From Arcicella aquatica (GTDB taxonomy: Bacteria > Bacteroidota > Bacteroidia > Cytophagales > Spirosomataceae), in NCBI RefSeq assembly GCF_034928825.1, contig NZ_JAYFUL010000005.1, positions 124,001-188,000 of the forward strand: DNA of 64,000 bases, written 5' to 3'. The stretch's first letter is position 1, and the number at the start of each line of letters is the position of its first letter. Positions 35,999-44,784 of this stretch are shown here, piece by piece. A model generated the notes under the pieces. That model was not told where the DNA came from. It did no database searches and saw nothing but the letters and a program-made list of their open reading frames with translations. Both the position numbers and the translations under genes were made by a program.

Positions 35999-37627
35999 TT
36001 ATTTTTCAACCCTAAACCAATCGAAATCGGCATAGCCTGAATCGTTAATGGTTGTTTCTCTGGTAATAAAAAGACCCATTTTGGCTCCTACCCAACGTCC
36101 AGTTTCAGCTTGGAAGGCTTGCCCTACTTCTTTAAAAATTGTTCCATCGGTGCTGTAGCTAAAGGTGCAAAGTCCACCATCGGCAACTTTTAGTCTTAAA
36201 TAGATTGCTTGACTAGCATCTATTTTGGTAATAGTATTTTCTTTTTCTGGTTTTAAATTGTCGGCATCTTTACCGATGGTATGTACTAAGTAAACACCAT
36301 CTTTTTTTGATTTCAAGGCAATGTTTGCATAGCTATACCCCATTACGGTTAAACCTACTTTTTCGTTCTCAATACGCTCGTTAGGCTTAAATACCAATTT
36401 CGTTGTAGCTGTAAATACTGGTGCCGGAAACTTTTGTAACAATACATTAGGTGACCACCAAAGATTTTTGTCGGCATCAATCTTATCAGAGAAAAGTCGC
36501 ATAACACCTTTGGATGGATTCATAAACGACCACGTTGCTTTAGGATTAGCATTCCACTGCCATTGTTTACCAATAGATAAATCATTGAATTCATCTGATT
36601 CTTGTGGTGTTTCAATCGGGAATACGCCTGTTACTTTAGGTTTTTTGTAGGTCAAAACGGGTTCTCCTTTTCCATCACCATCGGGGTCAATCCCTATTAC
36701 TGGCCAATCGTTCACCCATTTCATGGGTTGCAGGTGCGTAATTCTACCATACATCGTTTTCTCTTGAAAATGAATAAACCAATCTTCACCTGCGGGAGTA
36801 CTTATCCAAGCACCTTGATGTGGCCCGTTTACAGTACTTTTACCTTGGTCTAATACTACTTTACGTTCATAAGGACCATAAATATTTTTTGAACGCAAAG
36901 CCAATTGCCAACCCGTAGCCACACCGCCTGCTGGGGCAAAAATGTAGTAATAACCATTGCGTTTATACATTTTCGGACCTTCTAAAGTCGGGTCTAAATC
37001 ATGTCCGTCAAAAACAAGTTTGCCATCGTCTAATACCTTTGTACCATCATCGCTCATCGTTTTTAGTACGATGATACTCTTGATTCCTGCTCTGCTTCCT
37101 GCGTAGCCATGTACTAAGTAAGCTTTACCATTATCATCCCAAAACGGACAAGGGTCTATTAATCCTTTGCCTGCTTCAACCATAATAGGGTCTGACCATG
37201 GTCCTGCTGGATTCTTAGCTTTTATCACATAAATTCCAAAATCAGGATCTGGATAATAAATCATGAATTCGCCTTTATGATAACGAATGGCTGGAGCCCA
37301 AACACCTTTACCGTGTTGTGGCGTAGCAAATACATCAAAAGGAGGTTGTTTGATTAAAGCATTGGTCAATATTTTCCAATTCACTAAATCTTTAGAATGT
37401 AGAATCGGTAGTCCAGGAATGTTTTCAAACGAGGAGGCTACCAAATAATAATCACTTCCCACCCTCACCACGTCTGGGTCTGAATAATCGGCATGAATAA
37501 TTGGGTTGGTGTAGGTTCCATCTCCATTGTCAGCTACCCAAACTTTTGATTTGTACTGCGACATTCCATCGTTGGCGAGTAACATGACTCCCAACAAGCA
37601 GAACGCTTTAATAATTGTCTTTTTCAT
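35999..37627 (-). CDS. Exported glycoside hydrolase family 43 (xylosidase/arabinofuranosidase-like)
   Basis: 542 residues with a signal peptide ending near residue 24 (GMSQ). The five-bladed propeller holds the GH43 triad: base Asp in IIHADYSDPDVVRVGSDYY, pKa modulator Asp in GLIDPCPFWDDNGKAYLVHG, acid Glu in DPTLEGPKMYKRNGYYYIFAP. A C-terminal concanavalin-like domain (about 345-540) starts at SDEFNDLSIGKQWQW, as in beta-xylosidase-type members. The usual substrates are xylosides or arabinosides; the exact linkage is not readable. Its start overlaps the stop of the serine hydrolase gene by 4 bases, so the two are translationally coupled. Confidence 0.93.
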   Translation of the reverse strand: MKKTIIKAFCLLGVMLLANDGMSQYKSKVWVADNGDGTYTNPIIHADYSDPDVVRVGSDYYLVASSFENIPGLPILHSKDLVNWKILTNALIKQPPFDVFATPQHGKGVWAPAIRYHKGEFMIYYPDPDFGIYVIKAKNPAGPWSDPIMVEAGKGLIDPCPFWDDNGKAYLVHGYAGSRAGIKSIIVLKTMSDDGTKVLDDGKLVFDGHDLDPTLEGPKMYKRNGYYYIFAPAGGVATGWQLALRSKNIYGPYERKVVLDQGKSTVNGPHQGAWISTPAGEDWFIHFQEKTMYGRITHLQPMKWVNDWPVIGIDPDGDGKGEPVLTYKKPKVTGVFPIETPQESDEFNDLSIGKQWQWNANPKATWSFMNPSKGVMRLFSDKIDADKNLWWSPNVLLQKFPAPVFTATTKLVFKPNERIENEKVGLTVMGYSYANIALKSKKDGVYLVHTIGKDADNLKPEKENTITKIDASQAIYLRLKVADGGLCTFSYSTDGTIFKEVGQAFQAETGRWVGAKMGLFITRETTINDSGYADFDWFRVEK

Positions 37628-38760
37628 TTTTCTGAAATTTTACCTTTGACTTTAGTTTTTTTAGATGGTAACGTATGCTTAATTTCATTTCTTAATAAGT
37701 AAGCCAACACTGGACTTGCATAAAAAGAGCTAAAATTATTCTTACCCATTTTCCCATCCGCTATATGTGTTAATAGAAAGCCAAAAATTCCATTTTTATA
37801 ATCAATCCAAGGGTAAGCTCCTGCCCAACTTGGGCTACTGATTAGGGTAGCGTTACCCTTCTTATCAATTTCTTCTCTCCATAAACCCAAGCCATAAATG
37901 CTTTTATGGTTGGCAGCACGTACCTTTTGAGGAAATTCTGGCATGCTCACAAAAGCGGCCCCAATTTGGTCAGCTTGCATTTCAGCAATGGCTTTTTCGG
38001 ATAAAATTCTTTTGCCTTTATAAATGCCTTTGTTTAAAAACATCTGTAAAAAATGAGCATAATCGTTTACTGTTGAAACGGCTCCTCCACCCAACATGGG
38101 ACTATGCCCTCCTCCTACTGAATCTACGGGACTAAAATGCGTATGCGACATTTGTAAAGGACGAGCAATCTTTTCTTGAAATATCGTCTCCCAAGGTTTT
38201 CCCGTTGCAATCTCGGCCATTCTACCTGCTACTTGCATGGCTAAACCACCATATTTGAATTGGCGTTTTATTGAAGCATCAGAGGGCGTTTCAATAGATA
38301 ATGGTAAAATATGCCTAACAGATTCTTCTAATGTTTGGTAATCGTCTCTGTGGTTTCCTCTGGGTTGATAATCGGGATAATTAGCAGTATGTGAAAACAA
38401 CTGACGAAGTGTAGCTTGTCCTTTAGCATCGGTAAATTCGGGTAACCATTTTACTACTTTATCGTCCCAAGATAATTTTCCTTCGTCCACCAATACGGCA
38501 ATCGTAGCAGAAGCCAACCATTTACCTGCCGAAGCAATATAAGTACTGGTTTCGGGTTGATAATTACCGAATGATTTTTGATGAAGTACTTTTTGACGAT
38601 TACCGACAATCAAATTCGCTCCATGATAATATCCACTATCTACCCAAGTTTGTACTTGATTATCGAGCAAGGAAAAACCTTGAGAAAAGGCTTCAGTCTT
38701 TCCTGAAAATATTAAATATATTATCAATAAAAACCGAAGCTTATTTTGTATCGTTTTCAT
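37624..38760 (-). CDS. Exported serine hydrolase, beta-lactamase family class C-like
   Basis: 378 residues with an N-terminal hydrophobic signal. The nucleophile motif is S77-A-G-K80 in YIASAGKWLAS, followed by LRQLFSHTANYPDY and KYGGLAMQVAGRMAEIATGKPWE, typical of the PF00144 family. Members act as esterases, D-aminopeptidases or penicillin-binding enzymes. In this setting, translationally coupled to GH43, an esterase acting on decorated glycans is the natural guess; this is context, not proof. It precedes GH43 in transcription order and lies about 235 bases after the MFS gene, with a repeat element in the gap. Confidence 0.85.
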   Translation of the reverse strand: MKTIQNKLRFLLIIYLIFSGKTEAFSQGFSLLDNQVQTWVDSGYYHGANLIVGNRQKVLHQKSFGNYQPETSTYIASAGKWLASATIAVLVDEGKLSWDDKVVKWLPEFTDAKGQATLRQLFSHTANYPDYQPRGNHRDDYQTLEESVRHILPLSIETPSDASIKRQFKYGGLAMQVAGRMAEIATGKPWETIFQEKIARPLQMSHTHFSPVDSVGGGHSPMLGGGAVSTVNDYAHFLQMFLNKGIYKGKRILSEKAIAEMQADQIGAAFVSMPEFPQKVRAANHKSIYGLGLWREEIDKKGNATLISSPSWAGAYPWIDYKNGIFGFLLTHIADGKMGKNNFSSFYASPVLAYLLRNEIKHTLPSKKTKVKGKISEK

Positions 38761-38850
38761 TCTTGTTACAGAAATTATAAATATAAAGTCTGGTATTTTT
38801 GTATTATATAATATCTTACTTTCATCAAAAACATTTCCTTTCCTAAGACC

Positions 38851-38935
38851 TTACTTTTCTTGCCTTGATGCAAGAAAAGTAACAAAAGAAAATCAAGAAA
38901 TTCCGAAACTCGCTTCGCTCAAACAGCGGAATTTC
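38851..38935. repeat. Double-hairpin intergenic repeat, copy 1
   Basis: Two stem-loops lie side by side: a 13-base perfect stem (38851-38863 with 38870-38882) and a 9-base stem (38897-38905 with 38927-38935). The loop of the second contains 18 bases at 38908-38925 that are the exact reverse complement of 63646-63663 at the other end of the window, so this is a dispersed REP-like family. Confidence 0.75.
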
Positions 38936-38995
38936 AGAAATGCTGACGCCAGAATAATATAGGACATTCAATATCCAGTATTTTAACTTTTCTCA

Positions 38996-40219
38996 TTATT
39001 TTACCTTATACATCTTGAAGGCAAACAAAAAGATAATGGCATAACATATAATCGGTAAATAGTAAGCATGTGCTACATTTTGGTTAGCTACCAAACCCAT
39101 TAGCAATGGAAAGAAAGCTCCCCCAACAACACCCATTGAAATAAATGAAGAGGCTTGTTGTGTATGTTTTCCTAAACTTTTCAGCCCTAAACTAAAAATG
39201 GTTGGGAACATGATGCTAAAGAAGAAATTGATAAACATTAGGGCAATATAGGAAGTCCACCCCCAAGCCTGAGCGACAATCAAGCAAGAAATACTACTGC
39301 CCAAAGCAAAGAAAGACAACAGGATATTGGGCTGAATAAATTTCATTAAATAAGTACCTGCAAAACGACCTACGGCCATCATTGCCATAAAAATAATCAT
39401 GTAATTACCAGCAGTTGCATCCGTAAAGCCCATTACTTCGTGACCATAATTAATAAAATATGACCAAGTGCCAGCCTGAGCAGCCACATTAAAAAATTGC
39501 GCAATTACCGCCCATACAAAATGACGATTCTGCCATAAAGTTTTTTCGGTAGTATTAAAAGACGGGTTTTGAACATCGTTTTCAAGAATCTCGTGAGCAT
39601 CCGTAAAAGTTGGTACTTTTACAAAAGCAAAGGCAATGGCGATACAAGCAATGACAGAACCGATGGCTGTATAAAGTGTTTTAACAGAACTTAAATCGTT
39701 AGAATGTTCAACACTGCCACTCAATAAAAAGTAAGAACCAATAGCTGGACCAATGATAGTACCAACCGCATTAAACGATTGCGAAAAGTTGATTCGCTGG
39801 TCGCTAGTTTGTTGGTTTCCTAAGGATGCTACAAAAGGGTGAGCAACAGTTTCGAGCGTAGCCATACCGCAACCTAAGATAAATAACGCCAAACGAAACA
39901 TCGTAAACGACGTAGCATTAGCCGCAGGAACAAACAAAAATGTACCTATTGCGAAAAGCGACAAGCCAAACAATACGCCATTTTTATAGCCAAACTTTTT
40001 CATAAATATTCCTGCAGGAATACTCATTACTGCATAAGCACCAAAAACCGAAAGCTGAATTAAGCCTGATTGAGATTTAGAAACATTCAAAACGTTTTGA
40101 AAGTGTTTATTCAATACATCGCTCATTGAATGGGCTATTCCCCAAAGCATAAAAAGTGAGGTAACGAAAATGAAAGTAACGAGGTATTGCTTTTCGGTTA
40201 GTTTTATCTTTTGAGTCAT
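38996..40219 (-). CDS. FucP-type sugar:proton symporter (MFS)
   Basis: 407 residues with about twelve membrane helices. The start (YLVTFIFVTSLFMLWGIAHSMSDVLNKHFQNVL) and the block SLFAIGTFLFVPAANATSFTMFRLALFILGCGMATLETVAHPFVASLG are characteristic of the FucP/GluP group of the major facilitator superfamily. These carry fucose, glucose, galactose or related monosaccharides across the inner membrane with protons. It is 9 bases downstream of the ROK kinase gene, so import and phosphorylation are coupled. The substrate is presumably a sugar released by GH97, GH43 or GH88. Confidence 0.92.
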   Translation of the reverse strand: MTQKIKLTEKQYLVTFIFVTSLFMLWGIAHSMSDVLNKHFQNVLNVSKSQSGLIQLSVFGAYAVMSIPAGIFMKKFGYKNGVLFGLSLFAIGTFLFVPAANATSFTMFRLALFILGCGMATLETVAHPFVASLGNQQTSDQRINFSQSFNAVGTIIGPAIGSYFLLSGSVEHSNDLSSVKTLYTAIGSVIACIAIAFAFVKVPTFTDAHEILENDVQNPSFNTTEKTLWQNRHFVWAVIAQFFNVAAQAGTWSYFINYGHEVMGFTDATAGNYMIIFMAMMAVGRFAGTYLMKFIQPNILLSFFALGSSISCLIVAQAWGWTSYIALMFINFFFSIMFPTIFSLGLKSLGKHTQQASSFISMGVVGGAFFPLLMGLVANQNVAHAYYLPIICYAIIFLFAFKMYKVK

Positions 40220-40228
40220 TATTGAAAT

Positions 40229-41089
40229 TTATTTTAATTGTTTTTTCCATAGACCAACCGCACCCATCAAGGCCGCTTGTTCGTTCAGAGAAGATTTGAT
40301 AAGTTGTATTTTATGAGTGTTCTCTGATAACATTTTTTCTACTGCTGGAAAAAACAAAGGAGAAGCTCCTGCGATATTTCCACCTACTATAATTAATTCT
40401 GGATTAAAAATCTTAGTGAAATCATTGATAAATAGGCACACATTTTTGGCAAATTCTGTGAATACTTCTTGCGACGCTTTGTCGCTTTCAAAACTTTCTA
40501 CTAATTGCTTGGCACCATCAACGGTTTTGCCTGTTAATTCATGGTAGCGTTTCACAAACCAACGGGTAGAGATATAATCTTCAGCAACGCCTTCTAGTAA
40601 TCGATGGTTTATTCCCATTGCCATGTCTTTAGCATCTCCATTATTGTAGATTGATGTCCCTAAACCTGTGCCCATGGTGATACCTATGGCTTTTTCGTAA
40701 TGCTGACCCGCTCCGAAAAGCATTTCACCTTCCAAAAATGCCTCTGAGTCATTTCTAAAACTGATATTCTCAATAGGTATTGATAGTCGCTCCGAAAGCT
40801 CGTTTCTGATGTTTAAACCATATAAGCTTTCATATTTATTAACATTCTTCATCAAGCATATTCCATTTTCATAATCAAACGGCCCAGGCATGGCTATACC
40901 CAAGTAATAGCTTTTTACTTGATTGCTTGTTTGGACAATAGCATTTGCCCAAGCCGTTAAAATTTCTTCTGACGAACCATGAGGATTAAGCTTACTTCTG
41001 ACGATTGATGAAGTAATGATTTTCCCATCTTCAATATTTACTTGTGCCGCTGTGATGTGCGAGCCTCCGATGTCAACTCCGATGTACAT
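40229..41089 (-). CDS. ROK-family sugar kinase lacking the zinc-cysteine motif
   Basis: 286 residues. The ATP-binding start YIGVDIGGSHITAAQV and the phosphate motif GITMGTGLGTSIYNNG match ROK kinases. The usual C-x-C-G-x-x-G-C-x-E zinc cluster is missing: the equivalent stretch reads AMGINHRLLEGVAEDYISTRW. The catalytic Asp is retained within SFRNDSEAFLEGE. No HTH is present, so it is a kinase rather than a repressor. It lies 9 bases before the MFS transporter. It should phosphorylate the imported hexose, but substrate preference cannot be read. Confidence 0.88.
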   Translation of the reverse strand: MYIGVDIGGSHITAAQVNIEDGKIITSSIVRSKLNPHGSSEEILTAWANAIVQTSNQVKSYYLGIAMPGPFDYENGICLMKNVNKYESLYGLNIRNELSERLSIPIENISFRNDSEAFLEGEMLFGAGQHYEKAIGITMGTGLGTSIYNNGDAKDMAMGINHRLLEGVAEDYISTRWFVKRYHELTGKTVDGAKQLVESFESDKASQEVFTEFAKNVCLFINDFTKIFNPELIIVGGNIAGASPLFFPAVEKMLSENTHKIQLIKSSLNEQAALMGAVGLWKKQLK

Positions 41090-41301
41090 ACGTTTAAAGA
41101 TTCTTATGAAAACAGTTAAGATTTGTACTAGCTACAAATCCTAAAAGTATTTTGAGAAAGGTTTTATAATAATGCTTTTGATGTATTTAAGTTGTGATTA
41201 GTAAATAGTAACTGGTAAGCGGTCCGCAGTCTAGGTAGCTTTTCAAATTAGTATTTATCAGCTATTTACGACAATTTAAAACATTGCTTAAATTGTATTG
41301 A

Positions 41302-43203
41302 TTATTTTTGTGGCGTAAGCCAAATAGCTTGACCACCAGATGGTAAAAGTTTAGCATCCAATACAGTAGCGCTATCTACTGTAATGCGTTGGATACCTAC
41401 TTTTGTAGCACTGGTTAAAGCACTGTCGTCAGCATAAATATTGGCGGTATATTTAATGCCTTTGGGTAAAAAATCTAACTTTATTTTTAGCGTTCGTCCT
41501 TCGTTACTTGTTAACGTACCCACAAACCAGTCTTTTCCATTTCTACGGGCTGTGGTAATATACTTTGATATTTCTCCTTGAATTACTCTTGTCTCATCCC
41601 AAGTTGTAGGAATTTTATTCCAAAATTCTAATTCTGGTTCATCATTACTAGCCTTAGGTTGGTCGTACCAAAACAAGGTTTGCAAAGGGCTATAATATAC
41701 CGCTGCCATTGCCAACTGATGTGCGTGAGTAGTTTTGATGCGCTTATCAAAATAACAAATCGTATAGTCTGCTGCACCGCCAATGTATCTTGTAAAAGGC
41801 AATGTTACGTTGTGTGTAGCATCTGGCATTTCTTCGTTACCTCTTACTCCTTCGGCTGTCATTAGGTTTGGATAAGTACGCATTTCTCCAGTCGGACGCC
41901 AATCGTCATGAATGTTTACCATCAACTGATTGTCAGCGCATTTTTTGATAGCTTCCTCTACCCAAGTAGTCCAACGATGGCTACCAGCTTGTACAAAGCC
42001 AAATTTCACCCCTTTAATTCCCCATTTTTTATATAATGGGAAAATCTCATCTGCTTGTTTATATAGCGACTGGAGGTTTACATACAACCAAATTCCCACA
42101 CCACGTTCTTTACCATAAGCCACTATTTCGGCCATATCCATTTTGGCTTTTACTTGCGTAGCATCAGTATCCCAAGTAAGGGCTGGGCCATACCATTTCC
42201 AGTCGAAAAGCACGTATTGTAAGTTTCTTTTTACGGCAAAATCAATAGCGGCTTTTGCCCCTTCAGTAGTCAGGGTCATTTCTCGGATGATTTTCCCTGG
42301 CTTAATCCAATCAGTATTCGCTATTTTATTTGGCGTATTCAAATTCAGTATAATGTCATTATTCTCAATCAATTTTCCTTCGCTTTCTGCTATCATAATT
42401 ACACGCCAAGGCGTACCGAAATACGTAATACCATCTACGCCACCATATAATGCTGTTTGAATGGTGTTCTTTTTAGTTTTACTGATGATAAATTTAGCTC
42501 TGGCATAATCTACCATTTGAGCCTCTGCCAAACAAGCCCACAAACCATTACTCAAACGTAAAGGCATTGGTCTTTCCCCTGCATCCACCCAATTTTCAAG
42601 GGGTAATTCAGCATATTTTCCTTGTGCCCATTGTGTATAAAATGCAGTTGTTCCAGTAGGCAAGGCAAATTCTGTATTTTCAGCCGTAATTTGGTAGTAA
42701 GAGCCTTTAGGGTTTTCTGGAAAATAATAACGGATGGCTATGCCAGCATCATAAGCACGTACTTGTATTTCTAAGGTATAGTCGGCATTGCTAGCTTTTT
42801 TGAAAGCAAGATTTACTGCTTGATAATGGTCTCTAATCAATGAGCGTTCACCATACAGAGGCTTCCAAGAAGTATCTTTCTGACTGGTTTTAATGCCTAC
42901 AAACTGTAAGTCCTCACACCACTTTTCTGTTTTATCTACTTTCAGTGCCATAGCCAATTCTGAAAGGTGATTATCCAACTGAATATCTAGCTCAGATTCC
43001 AATATTACTGCTTTGCCTTTATAGCTTACCGTATAAAAAATAGCTTTCTTTCCCTTTTCATCAATCTTCTGATAAACTGTGCAAAGGATATTTCTATCGG
43101 GTGAAGTAATGGTCGTTTTTGTACTATCTATCATACCTTTTTGTGCTAATAAGGTATGGGCAAAAACCAAGGTAAAAATTATCGCTAAAATCTTTTTCAT
43201 CAT
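41302..43203 (-). CDS. Exported glycoside hydrolase family 97
   Basis: 633 residues with a signal peptide of about 20 residues. The GH97 layout is complete: N-terminal beta-sandwich, TIM barrel (LFDWKWYGPALTWDTDAT, GVGIWLYVN, WGIKGVKFGFVQAGSHRW), and a C-terminal beta domain. Retaining alpha-galactosidase members have a catalytic Asp in the strand that here reads KFGFV, so the nucleophile Asp is absent, as in the inverting SusB-like group. The later motif reads NIHDDWRPTGEMRTYPN, with Asp where I recall Glu in SusB. The exact substrate is therefore open. The gene starts 26 bases after GH88 and is followed by ROK. Confidence 0.93.
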   Translation of the reverse strand: MMKKILAIIFTLVFAHTLLAQKGMIDSTKTTITSPDRNILCTVYQKIDEKGKKAIFYTVSYKGKAVILESELDIQLDNHLSELAMALKVDKTEKWCEDLQFVGIKTSQKDTSWKPLYGERSLIRDHYQAVNLAFKKASNADYTLEIQVRAYDAGIAIRYYFPENPKGSYYQITAENTEFALPTGTTAFYTQWAQGKYAELPLENWVDAGERPMPLRLSNGLWACLAEAQMVDYARAKFIISKTKKNTIQTALYGGVDGITYFGTPWRVIMIAESEGKLIENNDIILNLNTPNKIANTDWIKPGKIIREMTLTTEGAKAAIDFAVKRNLQYVLFDWKWYGPALTWDTDATQVKAKMDMAEIVAYGKERGVGIWLYVNLQSLYKQADEIFPLYKKWGIKGVKFGFVQAGSHRWTTWVEEAIKKCADNQLMVNIHDDWRPTGEMRTYPNLMTAEGVRGNEEMPDATHNVTLPFTRYIGGAADYTICYFDKRIKTTHAHQLAMAAVYYSPLQTLFWYDQPKASNDEPELEFWNKIPTTWDETRVIQGEISKYITTARRNGKDWFVGTLTSNEGRTLKIKLDFLPKGIKYTANIYADDSALTSATKVGIQRITVDSATVLDAKLLPSGGQAIWLTPQK

Positions 43204-43228
43204 TAATTTTAATAAAGGGTATCAATCG

Positions 43229-44422
43229 TTATTTCTTTTGATTCATTTTCTTGTATCGCAACAAGGCTTCGATATAGTAATAATCTGCATAAATAATGGA
43301 GGCATCTATCTCTCCACCAATCGGCACATTTCCTGTAGAATGCAATAAAAAGGCATCGTTCACACTGCCACTTTGATAGTTCGTGGTTGAAAGACTTTCA
43401 AGCATTTTCTTGGCTTTAGCATAGTATAAAGCACTTTTCTTTTTATCCTTCACCAAAGTAGAAAGTTCAAATAAGGCCGAAGCTATCACTGCGGCAGCAG
43501 AAGCATCACGAGTAGTATTTGGAATATCAGGTGCATTAAAATCCCAAAATGGGATTAGACTTTCGTCAGGTAAGTTTTTCAAATATACGTCTGTTACTTT
43601 TTGCGCAAAATCTAAAAATACAGGATTCTTCGTTTCGCGATAACACATTGTAAAGCCATAGATTGCCCACGACTGTCCCCTTGCCCACATCGTATTATCG
43701 GCATAGCCTTGGTGCGTCATCCCTTTAATTTTCTTGCCTGTGAGGGTATCATACAAAACCACGTGATAAGACGTATAATCATCTCGAAAATGGTTTTTCA
43801 TCGTCGTCAAGGCATGTGTTTCTGCTATTTTATAGAGATTTTTATTGCCCCCATTTTTTGATGCCCAAAACAGTAACTCTAGGTTTATCATATTATCAAT
43901 AATGGTATTATGCGCACCAAATTTCTGTACTTCTCTAGGCCACGAAAGGATTGTCCCTACTTTGGGATTGTATAAAGTGGCTAATACATTGGCAGTATTG
44001 AGGATTACTTTTTTATAAGAGGGGTTTTTAGTAAGTCTGTAACCATTGCCATAGCTACAAAAAATCTGGAAGCCTAAATCATGGTCATAGGCTACTTTTT
44101 GTGTTGATAATGGTAATAGTTGTTTATCAAATCGTTCGGCTTGGGCTTTGAAAAATAGCTTTTTTGTTCCTTCGTATACATACCAAAGCGAACCCGACCA
44201 AAAGCCACTACACCAATCCTGATAATCTACCAATCGCCACGTCTTGCTATCCTTATTGATACTTCTCGGAATATTCAATTGTCCGTCAGGCGGTAAAGTA
44301 CTAATCGTTTTGTTGACTTGTACAGCACAGTAATCAATGTTTTTCTGAACATTGAACTGAGCCTTGGTAGGCAAAACCGACGAGATAAGAAGAATTGATA
44401 AAACTAGGATTGTTTTTTTCAT
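43229..44422 (-). CDS. Exported GH88 unsaturated glucuronyl hydrolase-like enzyme
   Basis: 397 residues from ATG 44422, which begins a clean signal peptide (MKKTILVLSILLISSVLPTKAQ); an ATG 12 codons upstream would spoil it. The (alpha/alpha)6 barrel has the GH88 marks VAYDHDLGFQIFCSYG and NTIIDNMINLELLFWASKNGG, with both key Asp residues, then HQGYADNTMWARGQSWAIYGF. GH88 enzymes remove the unsaturated uronic acid left by polysaccharide lyases. No lyase gene is present in the window, so substrate oligosaccharides would come from elsewhere. It is the first enzyme gene after the LacI-type regulator gene. Confidence 0.92.
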   Translation of the reverse strand: MKKTILVLSILLISSVLPTKAQFNVQKNIDYCAVQVNKTISTLPPDGQLNIPRSINKDSKTWRLVDYQDWCSGFWSGSLWYVYEGTKKLFFKAQAERFDKQLLPLSTQKVAYDHDLGFQIFCSYGNGYRLTKNPSYKKVILNTANVLATLYNPKVGTILSWPREVQKFGAHNTIIDNMINLELLFWASKNGGNKNLYKIAETHALTTMKNHFRDDYTSYHVVLYDTLTGKKIKGMTHQGYADNTMWARGQSWAIYGFTMCYRETKNPVFLDFAQKVTDVYLKNLPDESLIPFWDFNAPDIPNTTRDASAAAVIASALFELSTLVKDKKKSALYYAKAKKMLESLSTTNYQSGSVNDAFLLHSTGNVPIGGEIDASIIYADYYYIEALLRYKKMNQKK

Positions 44423-44458
44423 TGATTTGTAATTAATCGTACACAGAAATTTAGGCAA

Positions 44459-44784
44459 TATTCGATTCTTTCAGATTCGATAAGAATACTAGCATTTTAC
44501 TTCTTATTGCTCAAGAAGTGTATGTTAATAAAATGCCTAAATATGGCTTACTTAAATGATTAAGCAAATCTAATTTAAAAAAAATATATCACAAAATATT
44601 TCTATTGTTATATTTCAAAGACTCACGATAATTCAGGATAAACAGAAAAAAAACGTATTTTGAAGGGTATCTGTTTTGAAGGCACAAAAACTAATTATTT
44701 ACAGTGGTTTTCTGTCCTTTTTTTAATAAGATTTTATCAAAAACAGGTCATAAATGAAAAACACATTTGATTTTACTTAATCCG
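44459..44784. other. Intergenic region between the LacI-type regulator and GH88
   Basis: About 326 bases that should contain the promoter of the GH88-led unit. They hold a two-part hairpin (44492-44505 pairing with 44513-44519 and 44529-44536) and a CTTAA-ATGA-TTAAG palindrome at 44551-44564, listed separately as an operator candidate. Confidence 0.6.
44549..44573. promoter_or_regulatory. Candidate operator upstream of GH88
   Basis: This 25-base stretch matches 48302-48326, upstream of the sigma-factor gene, at 22 of 25 positions and contains the dyad CTTAA-N4-TTAAG. It sits about 130 bases upstream of the GH88 start and could be a LacI-family operator; no experiment supports this. Confidence 0.4.

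Noticed and set aside
38851..38935. CRISPR or tRNA-like structure
   Set aside because: There are only two different hairpins with no repeat-spacer pattern and no cloverleaf; the match to 63646-63663 points to a REP-like family.
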